A stretch of 64,000 bases of DNA, from positions 496,001 to 560,000 of the forward strand of contig NZ_CP018863.1 in assembly GCF_002849715.1 (NCBI RefSeq). Direction: 5' to 3'. This document shows, in pieces, positions 1 to 8,412 of this stretch; the first letter of the stretch is position 1, and each line of letters opens with the position of its first letter. The notes under the pieces were generated by a model. The model saw nothing but the letters and a program-made list of their open reading frames with translations. It ran no database searches and was not told the DNA's origin. The position numbers were made by a program, and so were the translations under genes. Origin of the DNA: Arthrobacter crystallopoietes. GTDB taxonomy: Bacteria > Actinomycetota > Actinomycetes > Actinomycetales > Micrococcaceae.

Positions 1-45
1 AGGCTGCAACTGTGCGTCCCGGGGGGATTGCGTCTGCGTTGCCAT
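1..45 (-). CDS. paaA: Probable 5' end of paaA (phenylacetyl-CoA epoxidase subunit A), cut by the window edge
   Basis: Fifteen codons on the minus strand (MATQTQSPRDAQLQP) follow a good ribosome binding site, GAGGTGA, about 5 nt before an ATG at 45. The frame is open to the window edge. The short polar, Gln/Thr-rich start is compatible with actinobacterial PaaA. A PaaR-type operator lies 41 bp upstream, and the neighbouring genes are paaI, paaK, paaR and paaZ, so the ring-epoxidising paaABCDE operon is expected here reading leftwards. Identity is inferred from context; too few residues are visible to prove the family. Confidence 0.5.
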   Translation of the reverse strand, partial: MATQTQSPRDAQLQP

Positions 46-85
46 GATGGTCACCTCACTATGGGGGAATTTCCGGCGCGAAATA

Positions 86-107
86 TTTACCGACCGTTCG
101 TTCAGAA
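86..107. promoter_or_regulatory. PaaR-type operator, paaA side
   Basis: The core ACCGACCGTTCGTT at 89-102 fits the ACCGNNCGNNCGGT palindrome with one mismatch. It lies just upstream of the probable paaA start in the divergent region shared with the peptidase gene. The motif resembles the one I recall for PaaR of Corynebacterium glutamicum. Confidence 0.6.
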
Positions 108-142
108 TATAGTCACGGCGGCGAGCCAGTCAAGCGTCACGC

Positions 143-156
143 GCCGAACGTTCGGT
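143..156. promoter_or_regulatory. PaaR-type operator, peptidase side
   Basis: GCCGAACGTTCGGT contains a perfect 12-bp palindrome (CCGAACGTTCGG, 144-155) and matches the PaaR core with one mismatch. It sits about 45 bp upstream of the -10 element of the oligopeptidase gene, so that gene may belong to the phenylacetate regulon. Confidence 0.6.
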
Positions 157-199
157 TCACCTGTCAGCCAAACCATGCCGCGGCGCAATGAGCGGTCTA

Positions 200-205
200 T
201 ATATT
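200..205 (+). promoter_or_regulatory. -10 element of a leaderless peptidase transcript
   Basis: TATATT ends exactly 6 nt before the ATG at 212. This fixes the start at 212 rather than the ATG at 188, which would lie upstream of the promoter. Confidence 0.6.
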
Positions 206-211
206 TGGGAC

Positions 212-2440
212 ATGAGCCACTCTCCCGCAGACACCGCAGCAGACTCCCCCACCATCGGCACTGCCAGCCCGGCCGCCGGGACCCCGCACACAGGACTGCC
301 GCAGCCGCCGGTCGCCCGGAAGGTGCCGGTGGAGCGCACCCATCACGGGGACACGTTCGTGGACAACTACGAATGGCTCCGCGAGAAGGACAGTCCGGAG
401 GTCGTGGCCCACCTGCAGGCCGAAAACCAGTACACCGACGCCGTCACTGCCGACCAGCAGCCGCTGCGCGAGGCAATCTTCAACGAGATCAAGAACCGCA
501 CGCAGGAAACCGACCTTTCCGTCCCGGTGCGCAAGGACGGCTGGTGGTACTACGGGCGGATGGAGGAGGGCAAGCAGTACGGCATCCAGTGCCGGGTCAA
601 GGCCCAGGACACCGGCGACACGAAGGCAGATTGGACGCCGCCGCAGGTTGAACCGGGCAACGAAGTGCCGGGCGAGCAGATCCTGCTGGACGGCAACGCA
701 GAGGCCGAGGGCCACCCCTTCTTCTCCCTCGGTGGCGCGGCGGTCACCCGCGACGGCAACCTGTACGCCTACGCCGTGGACAACGCCGGTGACGAGCGGT
801 TCACCCTGCGGATCAAGGACCTGCGGACCGGCGAGCTGCTGCCGGATGTGGTGGAGAACGTGTTCTACTCGCTGGCCTTCTCCCCAGACGGCAGCCAGGT
901 CTTCTACACCGTGGTGGACGATTCCTGGCGGCCGTACCAGATCAAATCCCACACGCTCGGCACCGAGGTGAGCGCCGACGTCGTTGTTTATCAGGAAGAC
1001 GATCCGGCGATGTGGACCGGCTTCGAGCTCTCCGCCGACCGCCGGCATCTGGTCATCGGGATCGGCTGCTCCGAATACAGCGAAACACGCCTGCTTGATT
1101 TCGCGCACCAGGACGCAGGCCTGCGTACCGTCATTTCGCGCGACGAGCGCATCCTCTACGAGGCCGAACCGTTCCTGCTCGACGGGGTGGAGAAGATCCT
1201 GCTCACGCACAACAAGGACGCGGTCAACTCCATGGTTTCCGTGGCGGACGCGGCCGAGTTCGCCAAGCCGCTGGCACAGCAGCGCTGGGATACCGTGACA
1301 GCGCACGACGACGGCGTGCGGGTCAACGGCGCGGGGGTCACCGCTACCCACGTGGTGCTGTCCGTACGCAAAGACACGATCGAGCGCGTCCAGGTCATCT
1401 CGTTGGCCGGGCTGGGGATGCCCGGGCAGGCGCAGCCGGTGGAGCCGGACTTCGACGAAGAGCTCTACACCGCCGGCGTCGGCGGCTCCGACTACGACGC
1501 TCCGGTCATCCGGCTCGGCTACAGCTCGTTCCTGACCCCGCCCCGGGTTTACGACTACGAGCTGGCTACCGGAGAGCTGTTCCTGCGCAAGGAGACGCCG
1601 GTCCTGGGCGGCTACCGGTCGGAGGACTACGTTGCCGAGCGGGCCTGGGCCACCGCGCAGGACGGGACGCAGATTCCGCTCTCGGTTGTCCGCAAGGCCA
1701 CAGTGGAGCGCAATTCCGCCAATCCTGCGCTCATCTACGGCTACGGCAGCTACGAGGTCAGCATGGATCCGGGCTTCAACACCGCCCGGCTGTCGCTGCT
1801 GGATCGCGGCGTTGTCTTCGTCATTGCGCACGTGCGCGGCGGCGGCGAGGTGGGACGCAAGTGGTACGACGACGGCAAGAAGCTGGCGAAGAAGAACACC
1901 TTTACCGACTTCATCGACGCCACCGACTGGCTGGCAGCATCCGGCTGGGCCGATCCCGCGCGGATCGCTGCGATGGGCGGATCAGCCGGTGGCCTGCTGA
2001 TGGGCGCGATTGCCAACCTGGCTCCGAAAAGGTACGCCGCCATTGTCGCCCAGGTGCCGTTCGTGGACCCGCTGACCTCGATCCTTGATCCGGATCTGCC
2101 GCTGTCCGCCCTCGAGTGGGAAGAATGGGGCAATCCGATCACCGACCCCGAGGTCTACGCCTACATGAAGTCCTACACGCCGTACGAGAACGTGCATGAG
2201 GTGGCCTATCCGCGCATCGCGGCGGTGACCAGCTTCCACGACACCCGTGTGCTCTATGTGGAACCGGCCAAGTGGGTTGCCCGGCTGCGCGAGGCCACCA
2301 CCGGCACGGAGCCGATTGTGCTCAAGACGGAGATGGACGGCGGCCACGGCGGAGCCTCGGGCCGGTACGAAGCCTGGAAGGACCGGGCCTGGGACTACGC
2401 CTTCGTGCTTGCGGCGTTGGATGCCCGCGAACTGATCTAG
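212..2440 (+). CDS. ptrB: Oligopeptidase B-like prolyl oligopeptidase (S9A)
   Basis: A cytosolic serine peptidase of family S9A that cleaves short peptides, most like oligopeptidase B. The N-terminal two thirds form the beta-propeller lid and the C-terminal third is an alpha/beta hydrolase. The triad is visible: Ser591 in GGSAGG, Asp677 in FHDTRV and His712 in GGHGGASGRY. At 742 residues it is a little longer than E. coli PtrB. I chose the ATG at 212 because a -10 hexamer lies 6 nt upstream and there is no ribosome binding site. It sits between paaA and paaI behind a PaaR-type operator; a role in phenylacetate use is not known, so its place in the regulon is inference. Confidence 0.88.
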   Translation: MSHSPADTAADSPTIGTASPAAGTPHTGLPQPPVARKVPVERTHHGDTFVDNYEWLREKDSPEVVAHLQAENQYTDAVTADQQPLREAIFNEIKNRTQETDLSVPVRKDGWWYYGRMEEGKQYGIQCRVKAQDTGDTKADWTPPQVEPGNEVPGEQILLDGNAEAEGHPFFSLGGAAVTRDGNLYAYAVDNAGDERFTLRIKDLRTGELLPDVVENVFYSLAFSPDGSQVFYTVVDDSWRPYQIKSHTLGTEVSADVVVYQEDDPAMWTGFELSADRRHLVIGIGCSEYSETRLLDFAHQDAGLRTVISRDERILYEAEPFLLDGVEKILLTHNKDAVNSMVSVADAAEFAKPLAQQRWDTVTAHDDGVRVNGAGVTATHVVLSVRKDTIERVQVISLAGLGMPGQAQPVEPDFDEELYTAGVGGSDYDAPVIRLGYSSFLTPPRVYDYELATGELFLRKETPVLGGYRSEDYVAERAWATAQDGTQIPLSVVRKATVERNSANPALIYGYGSYEVSMDPGFNTARLSLLDRGVVFVIAHVRGGGEVGRKWYDDGKKLAKKNTFTDFIDATDWLAASGWADPARIAAMGGSAGGLLMGAIANLAPKRYAAIVAQVPFVDPLTSILDPDLPLSALEWEEWGNPITDPEVYAYMKSYTPYENVHEVAYPRIAAVTSFHDTRVLYVEPAKWVARLREATTGTEPIVLKTEMDGGHGGASGRYEAWKDRAWDYAFVLAALDARELI

Positions 2441-2584
2441 TCGGTGTCCGGGCTGAAGTTTGCCACCGCCCTTTGTGAGCAGCCTCGGTCCGACCGCCAG
2501 CCGTTCTATCTCCGTCAGTTCTTCTGCAGTCCGGAAGGGTCCGGGGAGGTCTTCACATCGGCGGCCCCGGCGGCCCTTGGCATC

Positions 2585-2922
2585 ATGTCCGCACTCCTGC
2601 CTGTCGGCTTGGCGCTGTTCCTGGCCGGATCTGCCGCCCTGGCAACCAGAGCACGCTGGTCTGGCGCCGCCGTCGTTCCGCCAACCGGAACCGGGGTCCG
2701 CCAAGCTGCCGGCTGGGCGCTTGTGGACGGCGTGGCCTGGGCGGCGGCATCTTCACCATCATCGCTTTCGCTGCTCCACCGCTAGGCGGCGCCCTGGCGG
2801 TATTCCCTGTGGCCGCTGCACTGTCCTGGCGCACCCGCCGCGAAGCCCGCGGACTTGACTTGGCTCACAAATCAGGATTACCTAATGAACATTCGGTAAA
2901 GAACAATGAGGGGCGCATATGA
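2585..2922 (+). pseudogene. Small two-helix membrane protein, apparently frameshifted
   Basis: From the ATG at 2585 one frame gives a hydrophobic helix (ALLPVGLALFLAGSAALAT) and a linker but ends at a stop near 2785. Another frame continues from about 2745 with a second helix (GGIFTIIAFAAPPLGG, then ALAVFPVAAALSW), a basic tail, and a stop at 2920-2922 that overlaps the paaI ATG. One lost base in the GGCGGCGGC stretch near 2735-2750 would join them into a protein of about 110 residues. This is either a real frameshift or a sequencing error. The family is not recognised. I see nothing else in 2441-2584. Confidence 0.35.
2884..2897. promoter_or_regulatory. PaaR-type operator upstream of paaI
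   Basis: AATGAACATTCGGT keeps the right half-site CGGT and a degenerate left half. It is 21 bp before the paaI start, where it could control the paaI-paaK-paaR unit. This is the weakest of the six sites. Confidence 0.45.
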
Positions 2923-3410
2923 CTGGAATCGACGTCGACACCAACCTCGGCGGGCAGCCCGACAGCCCGGCCGCGGAATACGCTGAGCCCTTCCACCCTG
3001 CCTTCGTCAACGATCAGGCCGCCGCGTGGATGGGCGTGGAACTGGTTCGCGCGAAGTTCGGTGATGTTGTCATCCGGATGCGTTTGCGGGACGAGATGCT
3101 CAACGGCTTCGGCATGGCGCAGGGCGGTATGATTTTTGCCTTCGCCGACGTCGCCTTCGCGCTGGCCTGCAACGATCCGCATGGTGACGGCAGCACCATT
3201 ACCGTTGCCTCCGGCGTCGATGTTAATTTCATGAATCCGGGGTTTTCCGGCCGTCAACTGACCGCCACCGCCACCCTCGTCAACCAGACCGGCCGCAGCG
3301 GTCTGTACGACATCCGCGTGACCCAGGAGTCCGGGAGCGGCGAGGAAGTCCTCGCCGAGTTCCGCGGCAGATCGCGCACCGTACCAAACCCCGCCGCCAA
3401 AAAGCACTAG
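2919..3410 (+). CDS. paaI: Hydroxyphenylacetyl-CoA thioesterase PaaI
   Basis: A single hotdog-fold acyl-CoA thioesterase of 163 residues. In phenylacetate catabolism PaaI hydrolyses stalled ring-hydroxylated CoA esters and so frees CoA. The motif region reads NGFGMAQGGMIFAFADVAFA: the catalytic Asp of the helix is present, but the usual His of HGG is Gln. The start is supported by GAGGGG 5 nt before the ATG. It is 14 bp upstream of paaK and is probably cotranscribed with it. Confidence 0.85.
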   Translation: MTGIDVDTNLGGQPDSPAAEYAEPFHPAFVNDQAAAWMGVELVRAKFGDVVIRMRLRDEMLNGFGMAQGGMIFAFADVAFALACNDPHGDGSTITVASGVDVNFMNPGFSGRQLTATATLVNQTGRSGLYDIRVTQESGSGEEVLAEFRGRSRTVPNPAAKKH

Positions 3411-3424
3411 CAAGGACCCCCTTA

Positions 3425-4765
3425 ATGACCACCACCACCGGAACGAAAGCCCGCAAGTCCACTCCGGCCGAGCCCGAGACGCTCGATCCCGAGGAGCTGA
3501 TGAGCCGGGACGAACTCGAAGCCCTTCAGCTGGCGCGCCTGCAGCACACCGTGGCGTACGCCTACGAACGTGTGCCGATGTACAAGAAGAAGTTCGACGA
3601 CGCCGGCGTGCGCCCGGAGGACCTGAAGGAACTGGCCGACCTGGCGAAGTTCCCGTACACGGACAAGGAAGACCTCCGCCAGTCCTACCCGTTCGGCATG
3701 TTCGCTGTTCCGCAGAACGAGGTCGCCCGCATCCACGCCTCGTCCGGTACCACCGGCCGGGCCACCGTGGTCGGCTACACCAAGGGCGACCTGGAACGCT
3801 GGGAGACGCTGTTCGCCCGGTCGCTGCGCGCTTCCGGCGTCAAGAAGGGCTGGAAGGTCCACAACGCGTACGGCTACGGCCTCTTCACCGGCGGACTCGG
3901 CGCCCACTACGGAGCCGAAAAGCTTGGCTGCACGGTTATCCCGATGTCCGGCGGCCAGACCGAAAAGCAGATCCAGCTGATCCAGGACTTCGAGCCGGAC
4001 GCCATCCTCTGCACGCCCACCTACCTGCTGACCATCGTCGACGCCATGGAGCGCAAGGGACTGGACCCCCGCAAGACCTCGCTGAAGGTTGCCGTGCTCG
4101 GCGCAGAACCGTGGACCGAAGAGATGCGCCACGAGCTCGAAACCAAGCTCGACATCGATGCCTGCGACATCTACGGCCTTTCCGAGGTCATGGGCCCGGG
4201 CGTGGCCGGCGAGTGCGTCGATTACAAGGACGGCTCCACAATCTGGGAGGACCACTTCCGCCCCGAGATCATCGATCCGTCGACGGATGAAGTGCTGGCC
4301 GACGGCGAACACGGCGAGCTGGTGTTCACCTCGCTGACCAAGGAAGCCATGCCGGTCATCCGCTACCGCACCCATGACCTGACCCGCCTGCTGCCGGGCA
4401 CGGGCCGGGCCAATATGCGCCGCATCGGCCGGATCACCGGGCGCAGCGACGACATGATCATCCTGCGCGGTGTGAACCTGTTCCCCACCCAGATCGAGGA
4501 AATCGCGCTGCGGATTCCGGGCCTGAGCCCGCACTTCCAGCTCGAAATCACCCGGCCGGACCGGATGGACGAACTGACCGTGAAGATCGAGCGCCGCGAC
4601 GACTGCACGGCCGAAACCGCCGCCGCGGCGGCCAAGGACCTGCAGAAGCAGATCAAGATCCACGTCGGCTCCAGCTGCCGGATCGACATCGTTGAACCGG
4701 GCTCCCTCGAGCGGTCCAACGGCAAGCTCCGCCGGATCTACGACCTGCGCAAGAGCGAGAGCTGA
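3425..4765 (+). CDS. paaK: Phenylacetate-CoA ligase
   Basis: An AMP-forming ligase that converts phenylacetate, ATP and CoA to phenylacetyl-CoA, the entry step of the pathway. The ATP-binding loop SSGTTGR is at residues 106-112. The adenylate-forming region follows (DIYGLSEVMGPGVAGEC), and the C-terminal PaaK domain carries RTHDL and GRSDDMIILRGVNLFPTQIE. At 446 residues it is the normal length. AAGGA precedes the ATG. It lies between paaI and paaR, and its stop codon touches the PaaR-type operator at 4765. Confidence 0.95.
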   Translation: MTTTTGTKARKSTPAEPETLDPEELMSRDELEALQLARLQHTVAYAYERVPMYKKKFDDAGVRPEDLKELADLAKFPYTDKEDLRQSYPFGMFAVPQNEVARIHASSGTTGRATVVGYTKGDLERWETLFARSLRASGVKKGWKVHNAYGYGLFTGGLGAHYGAEKLGCTVIPMSGGQTEKQIQLIQDFEPDAILCTPTYLLTIVDAMERKGLDPRKTSLKVAVLGAEPWTEEMRHELETKLDIDACDIYGLSEVMGPGVAGECVDYKDGSTIWEDHFRPEIIDPSTDEVLADGEHGELVFTSLTKEAMPVIRYRTHDLTRLLPGTGRANMRRIGRITGRSDDMIILRGVNLFPTQIEEIALRIPGLSPHFQLEITRPDRMDELTVKIERRDDCTAETAAAAAKDLQKQIKIHVGSSCRIDIVEPGSLERSNGKLRRIYDLRKSES

Positions 4766-4778
4766 CCGACCGAACGTT
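4765..4778. promoter_or_regulatory. PaaR-type operator between paaK and paaR
   Basis: ACCGACCGAACGTT matches the core with one mismatch (CGTT for CGGT). It begins at the paaK stop codon and ends 18 bp before the paaR start, which suggests autoregulation by PaaR. Confidence 0.6.
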
Positions 4779-4796
4779 CATGGAAAGATAGTTGTC

Positions 4797-5426
4797 ATGG
4801 TGAAGACGAAAAATCCGGAAACAGTCCGGCGCGGACGCCCGGGATACGACCAGCAGTCAGTGCTGAGCGTAGCCGTAACCGTCTTCAACAAGCATGGCTA
4901 CGAGGCGACCTCCATGGGCATCCTGGCGGAAAACCTCGGCATCTCCAAGAGCGCTATCTACCACCATGTTCCGTCCAAGGGTGATCTCCTGCGGCTGGCA
5001 CTGGAGGAGGCGCTGGGCTCGCTGGAAGCAATTCTGGAAGAGCCCGGTGCCTCCGCCGGCCGGGCGGATGATCGGTTGGAGTACGTGCTGCGCCGGACCA
5101 TCGACGTCCTGACGGAGAAACTGCCCTACGTCACCCTGCTGCTGCGGCTGCGCGGAAACACCGAAGTGGAGCGCAACGCGCTGGAACGCCGCCGCGAGTT
5201 CGACCACAAGGTCGCGGGCCTGATGGACGCGGCCCGCGAAGAAGGCAGCCTGCGCAGCGATATCGATCCGCGCACCACCACGCGCTTGCTCTTCGGCACG
5301 ATCAACTCCATCGTCGAGTGGTACAAGCCCGGCGGAAAGCTGACCTCGCAGAAGCTGGCCGATGACCTGATTTCCATGATGTTCGACGGCCTGCATCTGC
5401 CCACGGCCGCCCGCGTTATCGCCTAA
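4797..5426 (+). CDS. paaR: TetR-family regulator of phenylacetate catabolism
   Basis: A 209-residue TetR/AcrR repressor. The N-terminal helix-turn-helix is clear (ATSMGILAENLGISKSAIYHHVPSKGDLL), followed by an all-helical ligand domain. Actinobacterial PaaR releases DNA when phenylacetyl-CoA is bound; that the same holds here is inferred from its place next to paaK and from the repeated operators. I chose the ATG at 4797 over in-frame starts inside paaK because GGAAAG lies upstream and the conserved domain starts shortly after. Confidence 0.85.
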   Translation: MVKTKNPETVRRGRPGYDQQSVLSVAVTVFNKHGYEATSMGILAENLGISKSAIYHHVPSKGDLLRLALEEALGSLEAILEEPGASAGRADDRLEYVLRRTIDVLTEKLPYVTLLLRLRGNTEVERNALERRREFDHKVAGLMDAAREEGSLRSDIDPRTTTRLLFGTINSIVEWYKPGGKLTSQKLADDLISMMFDGLHLPTAARVIA

Positions 5427-5492
5427 GAGTCTCCCGCCCCCGGCCGCCGGACTGTTAGGCTGGCAGCAACCAATCGGCGTCAGGGGGACGTT

Positions 5493-6143
5493 ATGGACTG
5501 GTTCGCGGATTTTCCTGGGGAAACCGGACCGTATATTTGGATATCGCTGGCGAATATGGGTCTCACCATTGCCGGCATTGCACTCTTTGCCTTCAGGTTC
5601 CGATGGGCTTGGCTGTTTCCCGTCGCAACTACCGTGGCCTTTCTTAGTCTCAGCATCCAGGCCCAAGGCATCCGGACCAGTTTCGGCCCGGTGCTCACGC
5701 TCGCGGTGTGTGTCTACGGACAATGGCGCTGGCAGCTCTACAAAGACGGTGCCACCACCTCGATCCCACTGCGGCGCGCCTATCCGGTGGAGTGGGGCAT
5801 CGCGTCCGGGCTCTTGATCCTCTTCACCCTGATCACCGGTTTTGCCGGCTCCGAACTGATTTCCTTTGTCGGCCCCGGATACGTCCTGAGCAGCCTGCTG
5901 TCGTCCCTGCCGCTGGTGATGTACCTCGGGTTCGCGCACGGCATCTTCGAGTCCTGGTATGTCGGCGCCGCTTTCGGGGCCTTGAACCTGGCCAGCCTGG
6001 CCGTGCTGGTCCCGGCCCCGCCTGCGGCATTCGTCTATACCGCCGTCGTTCTAGGTCTCTACGTGTTCGGGCTGCTTAAATGGAAGGCGGCCCTGAATCA
6101 TCAGGGCCGCCGTGCTCCGGTGGCTCACCCTGCCGGCAGCTGA
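5493..6143 (+). CDS. PnuC-like integral membrane protein
   Basis: A 216-residue protein with six or seven hydrophobic segments and a VYGQWRWQLYKDG loop that resembles the aromatic motifs of PnuC nicotinamide riboside transporters. The start has a strong ribosome binding site (AGGGGGACG). It follows paaR on the same strand and faces paaZ. No NAD gene is nearby, so the substrate cannot be read from context. It could equally be an uncharacterised transporter. Confidence 0.45.
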   Translation: MDWFADFPGETGPYIWISLANMGLTIAGIALFAFRFRWAWLFPVATTVAFLSLSIQAQGIRTSFGPVLTLAVCVYGQWRWQLYKDGATTSIPLRRAYPVEWGIASGLLILFTLITGFAGSELISFVGPGYVLSSLLSSLPLVMYLGFAHGIFESWYVGAAFGALNLASLAVLVPAPPAAFVYTAVVLGLYVFGLLKWKAALNHQGRRAPVAHPAGS

Positions 6144-6174
6144 TGCCGCCTGGCAGGAGCAACCGTAAACGCTG

Positions 6175-8247
6175 CTACTTTTCGACGAGCGTCAGCACGT
6201 CGTAGGTGGCAACGATCTCATCGTTCTGGTTGGTCAGGACTGCATCCCAGGCAACCTCGCCGTACTCGTCCGTTTCACGCGGCGTGATCCGCTTCGCGGT
6301 CAGCGTCACCCGAATGGAATCCCCCGCCGCGACCGGCGTGACAAAACGCAAGTTCTCCAGACCGTAGTTGGCCAGCACGGGTCCCGGAGCCGGCTCCACG
6401 AAGAGGCCTGCACCCCAGGAGAGCAGCAGGTAGCCATGCGCCACGATGCCCGGGAAGAACGGATTGGCTTCTGCGGCCTCCTGGTTGGTGTGCGCGTAGA
6501 ACGTATCGCCGGTCTCATTCGCGAAGGCCGTGATGTCCTCCAGGGTGACCTGCCGCAGGTCCGAGCGCAGCGCATCGCCGATCTTGAGTTCGGCGAGGTT
6601 TTTCCGGAAGGGGTGCACCTCATCGAAGTTGCGGTCGGCGCCGGTATGCCAGACACCCGTGATCGCCGTGAGCATGTTGGGCGAACCCTGGACCGCGGTG
6701 CGCTGCATATGGTGCAGCACGGAACGGATGCCTCCGAGTTCTTCACCGCCGCCTGCACGTCCCGGGCCGCCGTGGACCAGGTGCGGCACCGGGGAGCCGT
6801 GGCCGGTTGAGGTGCGCGCATCCTCGCGGTTGAGCACCAGCACGCGGCCGTGGTGGGCGGCAATTCCGGTCACCAGCTTGCGCGCGGTCTCCGGGTCATT
6901 GGTCGCGACGGTGGCGACCAGCGAGCCTGAACCCATGGCCGCGAGCCGGATGGCGTCATCCAGGTCCTTGTAACCAATGACGGAGGAAACCGGCCCGAAG
7001 GCTTCGCGCGAGTGCACCGCCTCCGCCTCGGCGTCGGCAAACTTCAGCAGCACCGGGGACATAAACGCGCCGTCGTCGACGCTCCCCACTGTTCCGTCCT
7101 GCAGGGTGACCTTCGGGGAATCCAGCGTTCCGTACGCCAGTTCGCCGCCGGCGTCGAGCATTTCCTGAACTGCCGCGCGCACATCGGCAAGCTGCTCCAG
7201 CGAAGCCAGGGCGCCCATGGTCACGCCTTCGGCCCGCGGATCGCCGACGACAACCCGCTCCTCGATCCGCGCACGCACGGCGTCGACGACGTCCTGCACA
7301 CGCTCCGTCGGGACGATGGTGCGGCGGATGGAGGTGCACTTCTGGCCGGCCTTAGCTGTCATTTCAGTGACCAGCGACTTGATGAAGGCATCGAACTCAG
7401 GGGTGCCGGGCACAGCGTCGGGGCCCAGGATCGCGGCGTTCAAGGAGTCAGCTTCGGCCGTGAAGCGGATACCGCCCTGGGCCACATTCGGATGGGACTT
7501 CAGCAGGTTGGCGGTGGTTGCCGAACCGGTGAAGGAGACCGCATCGCGGTAGTCAAGGTGGTCCAGCATGTCCCGGGCGGAGCCGGAGATCAGCTGCAGG
7601 GAACCGGCCGGCAGAATGTTGGACTCGATGATGAGCTTGACCGCGGCGGCCGTGACGTAGCCGGTGGGAGTGGCCGGCTTGACGATGGTGGGAACGCCCG
7701 CGATGAACGCCGGCGCGAACTTCTCCAGCATGCCCCAGACGGGGAAGTTGAAGGCGTTGATCTGCACGGCCACACCCGGGATGCGGGTATAGATGTGCTC
7801 GCCGATGAAGGAACCATCCTTGGCGAGCACCTCGGCGGGCCCGTCGATGACAACCTGGGAATTGGGCAGTTCACGCCGGCCCTTGGAGCCGAAAGTGAAA
7901 AGCACGCCGATGCCGCCGTCGATGTCGATCATATTGTCGATCTTGGTGGCGCCTGAGCGGTGGGAGAGCTCGTAAAGCGCCTCACGGTGGCTGTTGAGGA
8001 ACTGTGCCAGTTCCTTGAGTTTCAGCGCACGCTGGTGGAAGGTCAGCTTGCCCAATTCGGTCTGGCCGACGCTCCGGCCGTACTCAACCATTTCTGCCAG
8101 ATCCAGCCCGTCCGTGCTCACCTGGGCCAGCACATCGCCTGTGCTGGCGTCCCGGACCTCGGTGCCGGTCACCCCGGCTTCCGGCGTCCACCAGGCGTCC
8201 TGGACGAAACTCGGCACAAATTCAACACCAACGGAGGTTGTGGTCAT
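6175..8247 (-). CDS. paaZ: Bifunctional oxepin-CoA hydrolase / semialdehyde dehydrogenase PaaZ
   Basis: This enzyme opens the oxepin-CoA ring and oxidises the resulting aldehyde with NADP. Residues 1 to about 520 are an aldehyde dehydrogenase with the catalytic Cys in AGQKCTSIRR. The rest is a MaoC-type hydratase with the Asp/His pair in GDTFYAHT and the FFPGIVAHGYLLLSW helix. At 690 residues it matches E. coli PaaZ (681). The start at 8247 follows AAGGAAAGGG; the frame is open further upstream but the extension is not conserved-looking. It is divergent from the thioesterase gene, with a PaaR-type operator between them. Confidence 0.95.
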   Translation of the reverse strand: MTTTSVGVEFVPSFVQDAWWTPEAGVTGTEVRDASTGDVLAQVSTDGLDLAEMVEYGRSVGQTELGKLTFHQRALKLKELAQFLNSHREALYELSHRSGATKIDNMIDIDGGIGVLFTFGSKGRRELPNSQVVIDGPAEVLAKDGSFIGEHIYTRIPGVAVQINAFNFPVWGMLEKFAPAFIAGVPTIVKPATPTGYVTAAAVKLIIESNILPAGSLQLISGSARDMLDHLDYRDAVSFTGSATTANLLKSHPNVAQGGIRFTAEADSLNAAILGPDAVPGTPEFDAFIKSLVTEMTAKAGQKCTSIRRTIVPTERVQDVVDAVRARIEERVVVGDPRAEGVTMGALASLEQLADVRAAVQEMLDAGGELAYGTLDSPKVTLQDGTVGSVDDGAFMSPVLLKFADAEAEAVHSREAFGPVSSVIGYKDLDDAIRLAAMGSGSLVATVATNDPETARKLVTGIAAHHGRVLVLNREDARTSTGHGSPVPHLVHGGPGRAGGGEELGGIRSVLHHMQRTAVQGSPNMLTAITGVWHTGADRNFDEVHPFRKNLAELKIGDALRSDLRQVTLEDITAFANETGDTFYAHTNQEAAEANPFFPGIVAHGYLLLSWGAGLFVEPAPGPVLANYGLENLRFVTPVAAGDSIRVTLTAKRITPRETDEYGEVAWDAVLTNQNDEIVATYDVLTLVEK

Positions 8248-8336
8248 CGTTGACTGCCCTTTCCTTCTCTGGGGACGAATCGCAGTATCGTCCACAGTAT
8301 CGACAAGCATCTGAACAACGCAGGATAAACAAACTG

Positions 8337-8350
8337 AACGGTCGTTCGGT
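8337..8350. promoter_or_regulatory. PaaR-type operator between paaZ and the thioesterase
   Basis: AACGGTCGTTCGGT matches the core with one mismatch, and the flanks (CTG on the left, AACA on the right) extend the symmetry. It is about 90 bp from the paaZ start and 63 bp from the divergent thioesterase start, so it could serve both. Confidence 0.6.
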
Positions 8351-8412
8351 AACATGTCTACACTACATGAATGCGTCCGAAGCCGACAGGACGGAAAGGT
8401 CAGGATCGACTA

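Noticed and set aside
197..1831. 544-codon antisense frame inside the peptidase gene
   Set aside because: It mirrors the peptidase codons; strong third-position G/C makes long antisense frames common here. No domain is visible.
3422..4663. 413-codon antisense frame inside paaK
   Set aside because: A shadow of a well-supported gene, with Gly/Val/Arg-rich composition and no motifs.
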